Shown here one piece after another: positions 1 through 7,343 of a stretch of 26,915 nucleotides of DNA. Location of the stretch: NCBI GenBank assembly GCA_003448835.1, contig DLXM01000231.1, forward strand, positions 14,999 through 41,913, written 5' to 3'. Source of the DNA: Bacteroidota bacterium. GTDB lineage: Bacteria > Bacteroidota > Rhodothermia > Balneolales > HLUCCA01. The position numbers were made by a program, and so were the translations under genes. Position 1 is the first letter of the stretch, and each line of letters opens with the position of its first letter. Below the pieces are notes generated by a model. That model was not told the DNA's origin and did no database searches. It worked only from the letters and a program-made list of their open reading frames with translations.

Positions 1-608
1 TGGGTTCGATCTACTGGCACATGGTTTCAAAATTGCACTTAGCGGTTCAGGAAGTCAGTTTGGAGGCGATTAAAAATCGTGCTGATGACGACCTAATTGC
101 GGTTTTAAAACAACATTATTATGAAATCGGCGAAGGAATCGGAATTCATAAAACGCCAGCCCGGTACGGGGCATTTCCGACGGATCCGTATTCGCATACT
201 CCGTTTCATCGGGGGGCGCAGCAGCCCGGAATGACGGGACAAGTCAAAGAGGATATTTTGGTCCAATGGGGTGAATTTGGATTACAAGTTGATGCCGGAA
301 TCCTGCATTTTAGTCCGGTTTTGCTCAAGAAACAGGAGTTTACCGAAGTCCCACGGAGAATTGACTTTATTGATGTAAAAAATCAGACTGTTTCGATGGA
401 ATTAGCTGAAAAATCGCTGGCTTTTTCCGTTTGTCAGGTGCCGGTTATTTACAGGATGTCAACGGAGGATGGGATCGAACTAGTGTTGAAAGATGGATCC
501 GTGAAAAAACTCACCGGACATCAGTTGGTGGATCCGTACAGCCGGATGTTATTCGAAAGAACGGGCGAAATCAGTGAAATCCGGGTCAGTTTGAAGGAGC
601 TTGAATGA
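1..608 (+). CDS. C-terminal part of a large carbohydrate-active protein (5' end outside window)
   Basis: The reading frame is open from the left window edge (first complete codon at 3) and ends at a TGA at 606-608. The residues before the first ATG (GSIYWH, then MVSKL) read as normal protein, so the gene is cut by the window edge. The visible part carries DPYSHTP and QQPGMTGQVKEDIL, motifs I recall from the C-terminus of large (about 1000-residue) bacterial proteins with an (alpha/alpha)6-type glycosidase or phosphorylase-like core. I cannot name the family firmly. Its position 160 bp before a GH17-like lipoprotein and a sugar symporter fits a role in glucan breakdown. The identity as sugar-active is inference from motif memory and context; that it is a truncated real gene is clear from the sequence. 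Confidence 0.6.
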   Translation, partial: GSIYWHMVSKLHLAVQEVSLEAIKNRADDDLIAVLKQHYYEIGEGIGIHKTPARYGAFPTDPYSHTPFHRGAQQPGMTGQVKEDILVQWGEFGLQVDAGILHFSPVLLKKQEFTEVPRRIDFIDVKNQTVSMELAEKSLAFSVCQVPVIYRMSTEDGIELVLKDGSVKKLTGHQLVDPYSRMLFERTGEISEIRVSLKELE

Positions 609-768
609 TGGTGGATGAAAAATTGACGGGGTTTTGGCGGTTTTGGATGGAATTCGGTGGAAATTGATGGTTTTTGACACAAAATGACAAAAAAATGTCG
701 AAAATGAGCCTTTTTTGACCAAAACGGACAAAAAATGACAGTAAAGATGAAATTTTGATGAAAAACAG
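609..768 (+). other. Low-complexity intergenic stretch with two imperfect direct repeats
   Basis: This 160-bp spacer is rich in TTTTTGAC and AAAATGACA-like words. Two related blocks of about 30 bp start near 671 (TTTTTGACACAAAATGAC) and near 712 (TTTTTGACCAAAACGGAC), about 41 bp apart. I see no open reading frame and no GC-rich hairpin with a T run. It may hold the promoter of the downstream lipoprotein gene. Nothing more can be supported. Confidence 0.4.
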
Positions 769-2058
769 ATGAAACAGATATTGACTCTAGTTGCGGTTGT
801 TGTGATTGTGGCGTGGACCATTTCATGTGATCGCGGGCAAAAAATGGATGAATCCGTGGCTGAAATTACCGCCGCTGACATCCTGGGGAATCCGGATTAT
901 CATGCCATTTCATTTGGGGGATATCGCGATACTACCAGGGACATCCAACCGACGATACCGGAACTCAAAGAAGATGTATTGATCCTCCATGCCATGGGGA
1001 TCCGTTTGCTTCGCACCTACAATGTGTATTACGACGAGGCTTCGAATTTGCTCAAAGCGATACGCGAGCTCAAAGAATCCGATCCTACTTTTGAAATGTA
1101 TCTCATGATGGGCGCGTGGATCGATGCCAAAAATGCATGGACCGATTTACCGGATCGAATCCGTGATGAGGACGATGTGCGGAATGCCGAAGAAATCGAA
1201 CGTGCGGTTAAACTTGCGCAGGAATATCCCGACATCGTGAAAATCATTGCGGTTGGGAATGAAGCCATGGTCCACTGGCAGTGGAATTATCACGTTGAAC
1301 CGGCAATTATCCTAAAATGGGTGAATTATTTGCAGGATCTGAAACGCAAAGGAGAGCTTCCCGAGACTTTGTGGATTACCAGTTCGGACAATTTTGCGTC
1401 GTGGGGTGGGGGCGGAGCCGAATATCATAAGGAGGACCTCACTGCGCTGATCAAAGCGGTCGATTACATCTCGATGCACACATATCCCATGCACGACACG
1501 CACTATAATCCAGATTTTTGGGGAGTTCGTGAGCATGAACTCAATCTCACTGACCAGGAAAAAATTGATGCCGCGATGTTGAGATCCAAATACTATGCCA
1601 TCGCACAGTATCAAAGTGTGGTCAATTACATGAGAAGTCTTGGGGTTGAAAAGCCGGTCCATATCGGAGAAACCGGCTGGGCCACGATATCCGACGAGTT
1701 TTATGGGGCGGATGGAGCCCGGGCTATAGATGAGTTCAAATCAGCCCGGTATTATCGCGATATGCGGGAATGGTCCGACAGCGCTGGCGTGACCCTATTT
1801 TATTTTGAAGCATTTGACGAGCCCTGGAAAGATGCCGTGAATCCGATGGGTTCGGAAAATCATTTTGGATTGATTAATCTTGAGTCTCAGGCGAAATATG
1901 CGATTTGGGATTTGGTGGATGCCGGCGTGTTCGACGGACTTACCAGAGCCGGAAAACCGATAACCAAAACGTACGGCGGCAATCTGGATAGTTTGATGAA
2001 AAACGTGTTGGTGCCCCCGACGGATGCGGAAATTCAGCAGCGAATCAAAGGAAATTAA
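769..2058 (+). CDS. GH17-like beta-1,3-glucanase lipoprotein
   Basis: This 429-residue protein probably hydrolyses beta-1,3-glucans such as laminarin at the cell envelope. Residues 1-20 form a lipoprotein signal: Met-Lys, a hydrophobic stretch, then a lipobox-like TISC with Cys20. The mature part has the glycoside hydrolase family 17 TIM-barrel landmarks. These are RLLRTYNVYY near 79-88 on an early strand, VGNEA with the candidate acid/base Glu165, SMHTYP near 235-240, and HIGETGW with the candidate nucleophile Glu301. The length suits a single catalytic domain without a binding module. The ATG at 769 is chosen because it gives a complete signal peptide. A GPH sugar symporter follows 214 bp downstream on the same strand, and the truncated gene upstream may belong to the same pathway. 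A transglycosylating GH17 enzyme is an alternative, since sequence alone does not separate hydrolase from transferase. Confidence 0.82.
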   Translation: MKQILTLVAVVVIVAWTISCDRGQKMDESVAEITAADILGNPDYHAISFGGYRDTTRDIQPTIPELKEDVLILHAMGIRLLRTYNVYYDEASNLLKAIRELKESDPTFEMYLMMGAWIDAKNAWTDLPDRIRDEDDVRNAEEIERAVKLAQEYPDIVKIIAVGNEAMVHWQWNYHVEPAIILKWVNYLQDLKRKGELPETLWITSSDNFASWGGGGAEYHKEDLTALIKAVDYISMHTYPMHDTHYNPDFWGVREHELNLTDQEKIDAAMLRSKYYAIAQYQSVVNYMRSLGVEKPVHIGETGWATISDEFYGADGARAIDEFKSARYYRDMREWSDSAGVTLFYFEAFDEPWKDAVNPMGSENHFGLINLESQAKYAIWDLVDAGVFDGLTRAGKPITKTYGGNLDSLMKNVLVPPTDAEIQQRIKGN

Positions 2059-2272
2059 ATGACATGGAGTCACAATTCAGTGTCGAGATTTATAACGCGG
2101 GCGATGGGAGGTCAGGTGGTCGGAGGACGAAATTCAAATGGCGGGCAGCTGGCGGATTCTCAGTTAATGGGAGCCCGCATTTGGGTTGCGTGAATCTTTG
2201 TTCGTCAGGTAAAAAATAACGAATTTGCATCCTGAAAATGATGTGATGTATGTAATACTAATAAATTGAATC

Positions 2273-3703
2273 ATGGCAGAACATATAACATTAGCTAAAG
2301 ACCGGGTGCCTTTACTGCAAAAAGCAGCATTCGGAGCCGGGAATCTCGTCAATAATCTCTTGCCCGGAGCGCTGGGCGTGTTTTCATTCTTTTTATTGAC
2401 GGCATTTGGGATCGATCCGTTTCTTGCCGGACTCCTCGGTGGACTTCCCCGGTTTTTTGATGCCCTTACGGACCCGATCATGGGATACATCACCGATAAC
2501 ACAAAATCCAGATTTGGTCGACGTCGTCCGTATATTTTTATTGGTGCAATCCTGAGTGGGTCGTTGTTTATCCTGTTGTGGCAGATGGATCCGGCAAACT
2601 CTCCAACGTACAACTTCTGGTATTTTTTGATTTTCTCAATGGTCTATATCATCGGGAATACCATATTTTCAGCGCCATTGATTGGTTTGGGCTATGAAAT
2701 GACGACAGATTATCACGAACGGACTCGACTCATGGGTTTTTCACAGATCATCGGGCAGGTTGCCTGGATGATTGTCCCCTGGTTTTGGGTGCTCATTGCG
2801 AATCCAAATTTATTTGAAACACAGGCTGAAGGGGTACATCAACTGGCCATCGTTGTCGGGTTTATTTGTATAATTTTAGGGGTATTACCGGCCATATTTT
2901 GTCGCGAACTGGATCAGAAAAATCTGACCAATCGTGCTGATCTGAGCATGAAATCAGCGTTCAAAAACCTGAAAGATTTATTGAATAGCATGACGCTGAT
3001 GACCAAAAACAAACCGTTTTTGCGATTGTGCGGAGCCACATTTTTAGTGTTTAACGGATATCAGATGGTGGCGTCATTCAGTTATTTCATCATCGTGTTC
3101 TACATGTTCAACGGCGATTACGGAGCTGCCGGAAACTGGCCGGCCTGGTTTTCCACGGTCAGTGCCATGACCACAGCTGTATTGATCATCCCGATCATTA
3201 CCTGGATGTCGAACAAATGGAGCAAACGCACAGCGTTCATCGTATCAACCGTGTTGTCCATCTTTGGCTACATTCTGAAATGGTGGGGATTTAGTCCGGA
3301 GAATCCGTGGCTGATATTCATGCCGATTCCGTTGATGGTCTTTGGTATTGGCGGACTTTTCACGCTCATGATGAGTATGACGGCCGACGTGTGTGATCTG
3401 GATGAATATTACAATGGGATGCCTCGAAAAGAAGGCACATTTGGAGCCATTTACTGGTGGATGGTCAAGTTGGGCATGGGGATTGCGTTAGTGTTGGGCG
3501 GACTCGTTCTGAAACTCGTGGGATTTGATCAGAATGCCACCATCCAAACAGCGGAAACCATCATCAACTTGCGACTGGCTGATATCACCATACCGGCATT
3601 GACGGCGGCGCTGGCCATCTGGGTCATGTGGGGATATGATTTGACCGAAGAAAAAGCCAACGAAATCAAAGTTGAACTGGTTCGTCGACGTGGTGAGTTA
3701 TAG
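2273..3703 (+). CDS. GPH-family sugar:cation symporter (MFS)
   Basis: This 476-residue membrane protein has about 12 hydrophobic segments. It carries the glycoside-pentoside-hexuronide (GPH) signature in the loop after the second helix: FFDALTDPIMGYITDNTKSR near residues 61-80, followed by FGRRRPYIFIG. A matching central element is NKWSKRTAFI in the second half. GPH carriers take up mono-, di- or oligosaccharides together with Na+ or H+ across the inner membrane. Start at the ATG at 2273 gives MAEHITLAKDRVPLLQKAAFG, a usual GPH N-terminus; no clear Shine-Dalgarno is visible. Placement after the GH17-like lipoprotein suggests the substrate is a glucan breakdown product, which is inference. The family call is secure; the substrate is not. 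Confidence 0.88.
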   Translation: MAEHITLAKDRVPLLQKAAFGAGNLVNNLLPGALGVFSFFLLTAFGIDPFLAGLLGGLPRFFDALTDPIMGYITDNTKSRFGRRRPYIFIGAILSGSLFILLWQMDPANSPTYNFWYFLIFSMVYIIGNTIFSAPLIGLGYEMTTDYHERTRLMGFSQIIGQVAWMIVPWFWVLIANPNLFETQAEGVHQLAIVVGFICIILGVLPAIFCRELDQKNLTNRADLSMKSAFKNLKDLLNSMTLMTKNKPFLRLCGATFLVFNGYQMVASFSYFIIVFYMFNGDYGAAGNWPAWFSTVSAMTTAVLIIPIITWMSNKWSKRTAFIVSTVLSIFGYILKWWGFSPENPWLIFMPIPLMVFGIGGLFTLMMSMTADVCDLDEYYNGMPRKEGTFGAIYWWMVKLGMGIALVLGGLVLKLVGFDQNATIQTAETIINLRLADITIPALTAALAIWVMWGYDLTEEKANEIKVELVRRRGEL

Positions 3704-3876
3704 GTGGTTCGCGATGTGCAGTTGACCACACAATAGCAACATTTATGCAGCTGGCAAACCGAGAAATTGATCATTTGGTGTGATCGTAGACATCTTATGT
3801 GGTTGTATTATGCCCGGTCTAAAGATTATTTGAGAAGTGATTGACGGTAGTTAACCATTTCTAATGAAATCGCCTC

Positions 3877-3903
3877 ATTATTGCATATTTAAAATGCAAT
3901 AAT
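3877..3903. other. Perfect 10-bp inverted repeat between the symporter and SIMPL genes
   Basis: ATTATTGCAT at 3877-3886 and ATGCAATAAT at 3894-3903 are exact reverse complements around a 7-nt spacer (ATTTAAA). It sits about 70 bp before the SIMPL gene and 170 bp after the symporter. There is no T run, so a classical terminator is unlikely. A protein-binding palindrome is possible, but no regulator is adjacent. Confidence 0.45.
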
Positions 3904-3972
3904 CCACCGAAAATAGTGTTATCATCTCATCGACATTGAGCACACAAATCTACTATCGCACACGGAAAAAAC

Positions 3973-4692
3973 ATGAGCAGAGAACAACAAATCAGCTTCG
4001 GATTCATTGGAATCGGGATCGTCGTCGGACTTACCATTTTTGGATTTTTTTTAACGAGTGCCGTGAAGACGTTTCGCGGATTTGAGCGTACCGTTACAGT
4101 ACGTGGATTAGCGGAGGAGGAGCATCTTTCGGATGTGATTATTTGGCCAGTTCAGTTCACGGAAGCCAGCAATGAGCAGTCGCAGATTTATACAAGTTTG
4201 GAAGAAAATGTCGTGAAGGTGACCAAATTTTTGCAGGATCGTGGGATCACCGAAGCCGAAATCACGATTGGTGTTCCGGCGGTGACGGATCGTTCTGCAC
4301 AGCTATATGGTGGAGAGGGTAGTGCAGCGTTCAGATATGTAGGCTCGCAGACCGTAACCGTGTACTCATATGATGTTGAGAAGATCCGACAAGTAATGCG
4401 TGGTATTGGTGAGTTGGGTAAACAAGGTGTAGTGATATCGGTTCCTGAATATGGATCAACGACCGAATACATGTTTACCAGATTGAATGAACTCAAACCT
4501 GAAATGATTGAAATCGCCACGATCGAAGCCCGAAAAGTAGCTGAGAAATTCGCGGAGGACTCGAACAGTCGCCTGGGCAAAATCAAAAATGCCTATCAGG
4601 GACAGTTCACCATATCAGCGCGTGACATCAACAATCCGCACATCATGAGTGTACGTGTGGTCTCAACAGTTACGTATTATTTGATCGATTAG
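3973..4692 (+). CDS. SIMPL-domain (DUF541) envelope protein
   Basis: This 239-residue protein has one N-terminal membrane segment (about residues 8-30, IGIGIVVGLTIFGFFLTSAV) that probably anchors it, with the rest outside the inner membrane. The soluble part starts with RTVTVRGLAEEE near 39-50, the usual first strand of the SIMPL/DUF541 fold. It continues through the alternating strand-helix pattern to ARKVAEKFAEDSNSRLGKI and a final hydrophobic strand VRVVSTVTYYLID. SIMPL proteins (for example Brucella BP26) form oligomeric periplasmic assemblies, and their biochemical role is poorly known. The gene stands alone on the plus strand with long spacers on both sides. Family call is strong from the N- and C-terminal motifs; function is unknown. 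Confidence 0.8.
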   Translation: MSREQQISFGFIGIGIVVGLTIFGFFLTSAVKTFRGFERTVTVRGLAEEEHLSDVIIWPVQFTEASNEQSQIYTSLEENVVKVTKFLQDRGITEAEITIGVPAVTDRSAQLYGGEGSAAFRYVGSQTVTVYSYDVEKIRQVMRGIGELGKQGVVISVPEYGSTTEYMFTRLNELKPEMIEIATIEARKVAEKFAEDSNSRLGKIKNAYQGQFTISARDINNPHIMSVRVVSTVTYYLID

Positions 4693-4750
4693 ATTGGTGT
4701 TTTTTAGGATCTCGTCTGTGGTCCTGTAATGGAAGGTTTACCAAAATACA

Positions 4751-4787
4751 ATTATCGAAACTTGCAATAAATTCAAGTTTTGATAAT
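4751..4787 (+). terminator. Long AT-rich hairpin downstream of the SIMPL gene
   Basis: ATTATCGAAACTTG at 4751-4764 pairs with CAAGTTTTGATAAT at 4774-4787, a 14-bp stem with one G-U pair and a 9-nt loop. It lies about 60 bp after the SIMPL stop codon. It could end or protect that transcript, but it is AT-rich and only weakly followed by T residues (a T-rich tract occurs near 4799-4804), so termination is not certain. Confidence 0.4.
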
Positions 4788-4805
4788 ATGTCTTGTATAT
4801 TTTTC

Positions 4806-4820
4806 ACATTCAGTGAATGT
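4806..4820. promoter_or_regulatory. Short palindrome before the GNAT-like TA pair
   Basis: ACATTC AGT GAATGT is a perfect 6-bp inverted repeat with a 3-bp centre, 65 bp upstream of the small toxin-like gene. It could be an operator for that pair. The short length makes chance occurrence quite possible. Confidence 0.25.
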
Positions 4821-4884
4821 TATATATTCAAAATAAACCCTGTCTGAAATCCACGGATTAATAGAAAAATGGTTATTTTGTTAT

Positions 4885-5118
4885 ATGATTCAAGCCGACA
4901 AAATAGAATTAGACTTCGTTGTAGATAAGTTGACAAACTCTATCCAGAACACTATTTCTGGAGATAATTTTCCGACCGAAGTCGCTAGGTTTACTTTTAA
5001 AGATTGTAGATTAGTTACCAATAAGAACGGTTGGAACTTCAATTGGAAGACCGAGCTTGAGAACGATGTGAATGAAGTATACAAATTAACCATCGTTCAT
5101 AAATATTTTAAAACGTAG
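4885..5118 (+). pseudogene. Internally deleted GNAT-like toxin of a small TA pair
   Basis: The frame encodes 77 residues. The first ~68 (MIQADKIELDFVVDKL..., GWNFNWKTEL, EVYKLTIV) resemble the N-terminus of a Bacteroidota protein family of roughly 180-190 residues with a GNAT-like acetyltransferase core, usually paired with a tiny downstream partner. The last residues HKYFKT resemble the extreme C-terminus of the same family (usually ...KYFK). The central acetyl-CoA-binding part is absent, so the gene looks like a long protein that suffered a clean in-frame internal deletion. The family comparison is from memory and not from an alignment. If right, the product should lack enzyme activity. Alternatively it is a genuine short protein. 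Only 4 bp separate it from the partner gene. Confidence 0.5.
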
Positions 5119-5122
5119 AACT

Positions 5123-5296
5123 ATGGGACATATCAAAGAACCAAAAGGCGTAGACTTCATTATTCAAAGTGAGCCCCTAACAGACAAGGATAGAAAAATA
5201 ATCAGTGAATTCATCGCTGAGTATAAATCAAAAAAATCAAAGAAAGTGGGTCGAAAAGTGAAAAGAAGACCGCTTAATGCTACTGATGCACAATAG
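5123..5296 (+). CDS. Small putative antitoxin paired with the GNAT-like gene
   Basis: A 57-residue basic protein starts at the ATG at 5123, 4 bp after the preceding stop codon. It begins MGHIKEPKGVDFIIQSEPLT, continues DKDRKIISEFIAEYK, and ends in a lysine/arginine-rich tail. The opening is a pattern I recognise from short Bacteroidota proteins encoded directly downstream of GNAT-like TA toxins. The tight spacing supports one operon. The frame is intact, unlike its neighbour, so it could persist as an orphan antitoxin. The assignment as antitoxin is inference from context and recalled family similarity. Confidence 0.55.
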   Translation: MGHIKEPKGVDFIIQSEPLTDKDRKIISEFIAEYKSKKSKKVGRKVKRRPLNATDAQ

Positions 5297-5433
5297 CGAT
5301 TATTCACGACATTGAAAGTTCAATGCACCATTATTTTGTAGTTTATACAATCTCTTTTGATAATCGCCATATAAATGTACCCTAGGTGACCAGTGTATAC
5401 TACTTATACTATTAATTCTATAATTTATACTGC

Positions 5434-5514
5434 TTAATAACAAGGCGGTTCAAGGGGATTCGCCTCAGATGCGCTGGTTAATTTTGTCGTTTGGCAACTT
5501 GTTCAAATCCGTTA
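5434..5514. repeat. Half integron attC-like sequence
   Basis: The stretch from about 5434 reads AACAAGGCGGTTCAAGG then GGATTCGCC. This resembles the R''-L'' half of superintegron attC sites, where AACAAGGCG followed by TTCAAGAGGGATTCGC is common. Further on, TTTTGTCGTTTGGCAACTTG is also reminiscent of cassette spacers, and GTTAAC at 5511-5516 is near the G/TTRRRY core, but the complementary L' arm needed for an intact folded attC is not present. It lies about 140 bp after the small TA pair, a plausible place for a cassette attC. I regard it as a possible relic only. Confidence 0.28.
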
Positions 5515-5530
5515 ACATAACTCAAAAGGC

Positions 5531-6409
5531 TTACCGCTGAGCCGTTAATTGTTCTTGGTGCCGGGCTGAAAATCGGTGATTGATCCAGAGCGACAGCATA
5601 ATCACGAGTAATCCAATCAAAAGCCGGATAAGATCTGCATCCTTATTCCAAAAAAGGATATTGACCAGGATACCGGCGGGGATCAGCATATTATTCATGA
5701 TGGCGAGCGTGCCGGCATCCACCAGAGTGGCGCCCTTATTCCAAAGAAAAAGACCGAGTCCGGAGGCCGCGATCCCGAGCCACAGCAAAATTCCCCATTG
5801 GAGCGTGGAATCCGGCATCATGGATGGATTTCCAAAAATGAGATAGGATGGACCGGCAACCAGGAGTCCGCCCAGGAAAAAGTATCCAAAAAACCGGTAT
5901 TGAGGCATATCTACGGGATAACGTTTAACCAGATTCGCGTACCCGACCTGTCCAGCAGCGAATGACAAATTAGCCGTTTGGATGAGAGCAAAACCAGTGA
6001 GGTAGGAGTCCGTGATACCATCGTAGCGGATGTATCCCGCACCGAGGACGGCCAGTGCGGCGGCAAAAAGCGCCACCGGTGAAAATCGTTTATTCAGCGC
6101 GTCATCAATCAGAGAAACATAAAGCGGAGTCGTCACCGTAAAAAGCAGGACCTCGGGCACGGATAGATACAAAAACGAACGATATAGACAGAGGTATGTG
6201 ATCCCGATCATGAGTCCACCCACGATCGTAGTACCCAATTTCAGTTGAGATGGAATGCCATTCCAGCGCGTCAGAGGCAGAAAAATAAGCCCTGCCAGAA
6301 CCACCCGCGAAAGCACCGCAAAATCCCCATCCACCTTCCCGGCCAGATACACATCAATCAAGCTAAACGAAAACGCCCACAAAAAAGTAACAAAAACTAG
6401 GTAACGCAT
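5531..6409 (-). CDS. EamA/DMT-family transporter
   Basis: This 292-residue protein on the minus strand is almost wholly hydrophobic, with about ten predicted membrane helices arranged as two EamA repeats of five. The N-terminus MRYLVFVTFLWAFSFSLIDV is typical of the first helix of the drug/metabolite transporter superfamily. The second half restarts near ALIQTANLSFAAGQVGYANL. These carriers export or import metabolites such as amino acids; the substrate cannot be told from sequence. The C-terminus after the last helix is short and basic (HRFSARHQEQL). It stands alone between two TA modules and has no evident functional link to them. The start at 6409 is the only ATG that keeps the full first helix. 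Confidence 0.82.
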   Translation of the reverse strand: MRYLVFVTFLWAFSFSLIDVYLAGKVDGDFAVLSRVVLAGLIFLPLTRWNGIPSQLKLGTTIVGGLMIGITYLCLYRSFLYLSVPEVLLFTVTTPLYVSLIDDALNKRFSPVALFAAALAVLGAGYIRYDGITDSYLTGFALIQTANLSFAAGQVGYANLVKRYPVDMPQYRFFGYFFLGGLLVAGPSYLIFGNPSMMPDSTLQWGILLWLGIAASGLGLFLWNKGATLVDAGTLAIMNNMLIPAGILVNILFWNKDADLIRLLIGLLVIMLSLWINHRFSARHQEQLTAQR

Positions 6410-6549
6410 GGAGAGTTAAGCTTGGGATAATTAATATTGAAATACAGGCTAACGGTTATCTAAAAAGTTTACATCAACGCGCAAAGATAACAAAATAATA
6501 AGAGGTGAGATATACTCCATTTTCGCTTGTTTGAACGCTTTTCATGGGC

Positions 6550-6888
6550 TCACAAAAACATCTCCACCAACACTTCTTTGATTCTTTCTGCTTCAGTCGG
6601 AGTGACAACACCCAGGAGTTTCACCAGCCTGGTGGTATCCACTGTTCGGATTTGGTCAAGAGCTACTTCACCTTTTTTATCCTGAAATACCGCTGCGACT
6701 CGAGTTGGCCAGGAACGAAGTGTGGATGTCAGTGGTGCGATGATAACAGTTCGGAGTTGGGAATTCATTTCGTCGGGAGAAATCACAACACAGGTTCGGG
6801 ACTTCCGGATTTCTGAACCCTGTGTAGGATCCAGTTGTACCAGATAGACATCAAATTGCTTGGGAATAAAAGGGCTCACCAAGTCCAC
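6550..6888 (-). CDS. mazF: MazF/PemK-family mRNA interferase toxin
   Basis: This 112-residue protein matches MazF in length and motif order. FDVYLVQLDPTQGSEIRKSR (12-31) is the first strand pair and loop, followed by TCVVISPDEMN. VIIAPLTST (48-56) includes the conserved Thr54, and RVAAVF and GEVALDQIRTVD follow. By alignment to known MazF, Arg31 and Thr54 are the catalytic candidates. MazF cuts mRNA at short sequence motifs and is held inactive by MazE. Its start overlaps the 3' end of the mazE-like gene by 13 nt, indicating translational coupling. The frame looks intact with all key residues present, so this toxin is probably functional. Confidence 0.9.
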   Translation of the reverse strand: MDLVSPFIPKQFDVYLVQLDPTQGSEIRKSRTCVVISPDEMNSQLRTVIIAPLTSTLRSWPTRVAAVFQDKKGEVALDQIRTVDTTRLVKLLGVVTPTEAERIKEVLVEMFL

Positions 6889-7121
6889 TCCACATCCGTT
6901 TCTGGATCAATAGGTGCGTGAACAAAATCCTCAGGATCTGCTATCATTCCATCATTGAATGCACCCATCCAAGCTGCTTGAGGACGATCAGCCGGGCGAA
7001 TACGAAGTTCACCCTCCGACGTATACAACTCCACCTCCTCTGAAAGTTGTAACTGCTCGATGAGTGCCTTCGGAATACGAATCCCCCTCGAATTACCAAT
7101 GGAAATAATTTTTGTTTTCAT
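6876..7121 (-). CDS. mazE: MazE-like AbrB-fold antitoxin
   Basis: The 81-residue protein begins MKTKIISIGNSRGIRIPKAL, a standard AbrB/MazE swapped-hairpin DNA-binding N-terminus, and continues IEQLQLSEEVELYTSEGELR. The acidic C-terminal tail (ADPEDFVHAPIDPETDVEW) is the part expected to wrap around MazF. I place the start at the ATG at 7119-7121. The frame is open further upstream, but those residues do not resemble the family and would run through the operator region. The antitoxin normally neutralises MazF and represses its own promoter; a palindrome 31 bp upstream of the start fits this. Confidence 0.88.
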   Translation of the reverse strand: MKTKIISIGNSRGIRIPKALIEQLQLSEEVELYTSEGELRIRPADRPQAAWMGAFNDGMIADPEDFVHAPIDPETDVEWTW

Positions 7122-7151
7122 GAAAAAATCTATTTTTAAAAATGTATGTAC

Positions 7152-7165
7152 AATGTAATTACATT
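7152..7165. promoter_or_regulatory. Probable MazE operator palindrome
   Basis: AATGTAATTACATT is a perfect 14-bp palindrome 31 bp upstream of the mazE start. The related half-site AATGTA recurs at 7141-7146, and TGTACA lies between them (7147-7152). AbrB-type antitoxins repress their own operons by binding such AT-rich palindromes, so this is a good operator candidate. Binding is inferred. Confidence 0.5.
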
Positions 7166-7295
7166 TGAAACAAAATTCCATGCTAATTAGAGTCGAAGTA
7201 TCTAATTTCCTTACAAAAATTGGATTTATTTCATAAAAGAATGAAAACAATTTGAGACAGACGACATCTTCAATAGGAATCTCAAAGATATAATA

Positions 7296-7332
7296 TTTGC
7301 GAAAAGCATCGGAATGTGATAACTTTCGCAAA
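7296..7332. promoter_or_regulatory. Probable AbiEi operator (spaced inverted repeat)
   Basis: TTTGCGAAA at 7296-7304 and its exact reverse complement TTTCGCAAA at 7324-7332 flank a 19-nt spacer and end 11 bp before the abiEi start. AbiEi antitoxins are known to repress their operon by binding inverted repeats in the promoter. The GC step inside AT-rich surroundings makes the repeat stand out. Confidence 0.5.
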
Positions 7333-7343
7333 ATATAACTCTT

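Noticed and set aside
521..881. Minus-strand frames across the 609-768 spacer
   Set aside because: They overlap the ends of two better supported genes and are composed of low-complexity translation of an AT-rich, repeat-like spacer.
7122..7331. N-terminal extension of the mazE frame by about 70 residues
   Set aside because: The extra residues do not resemble the AbrB/MazE family, would read through the operator palindrome, and the ATG at 7119-7121 gives the standard MKTKIISIGNS start.
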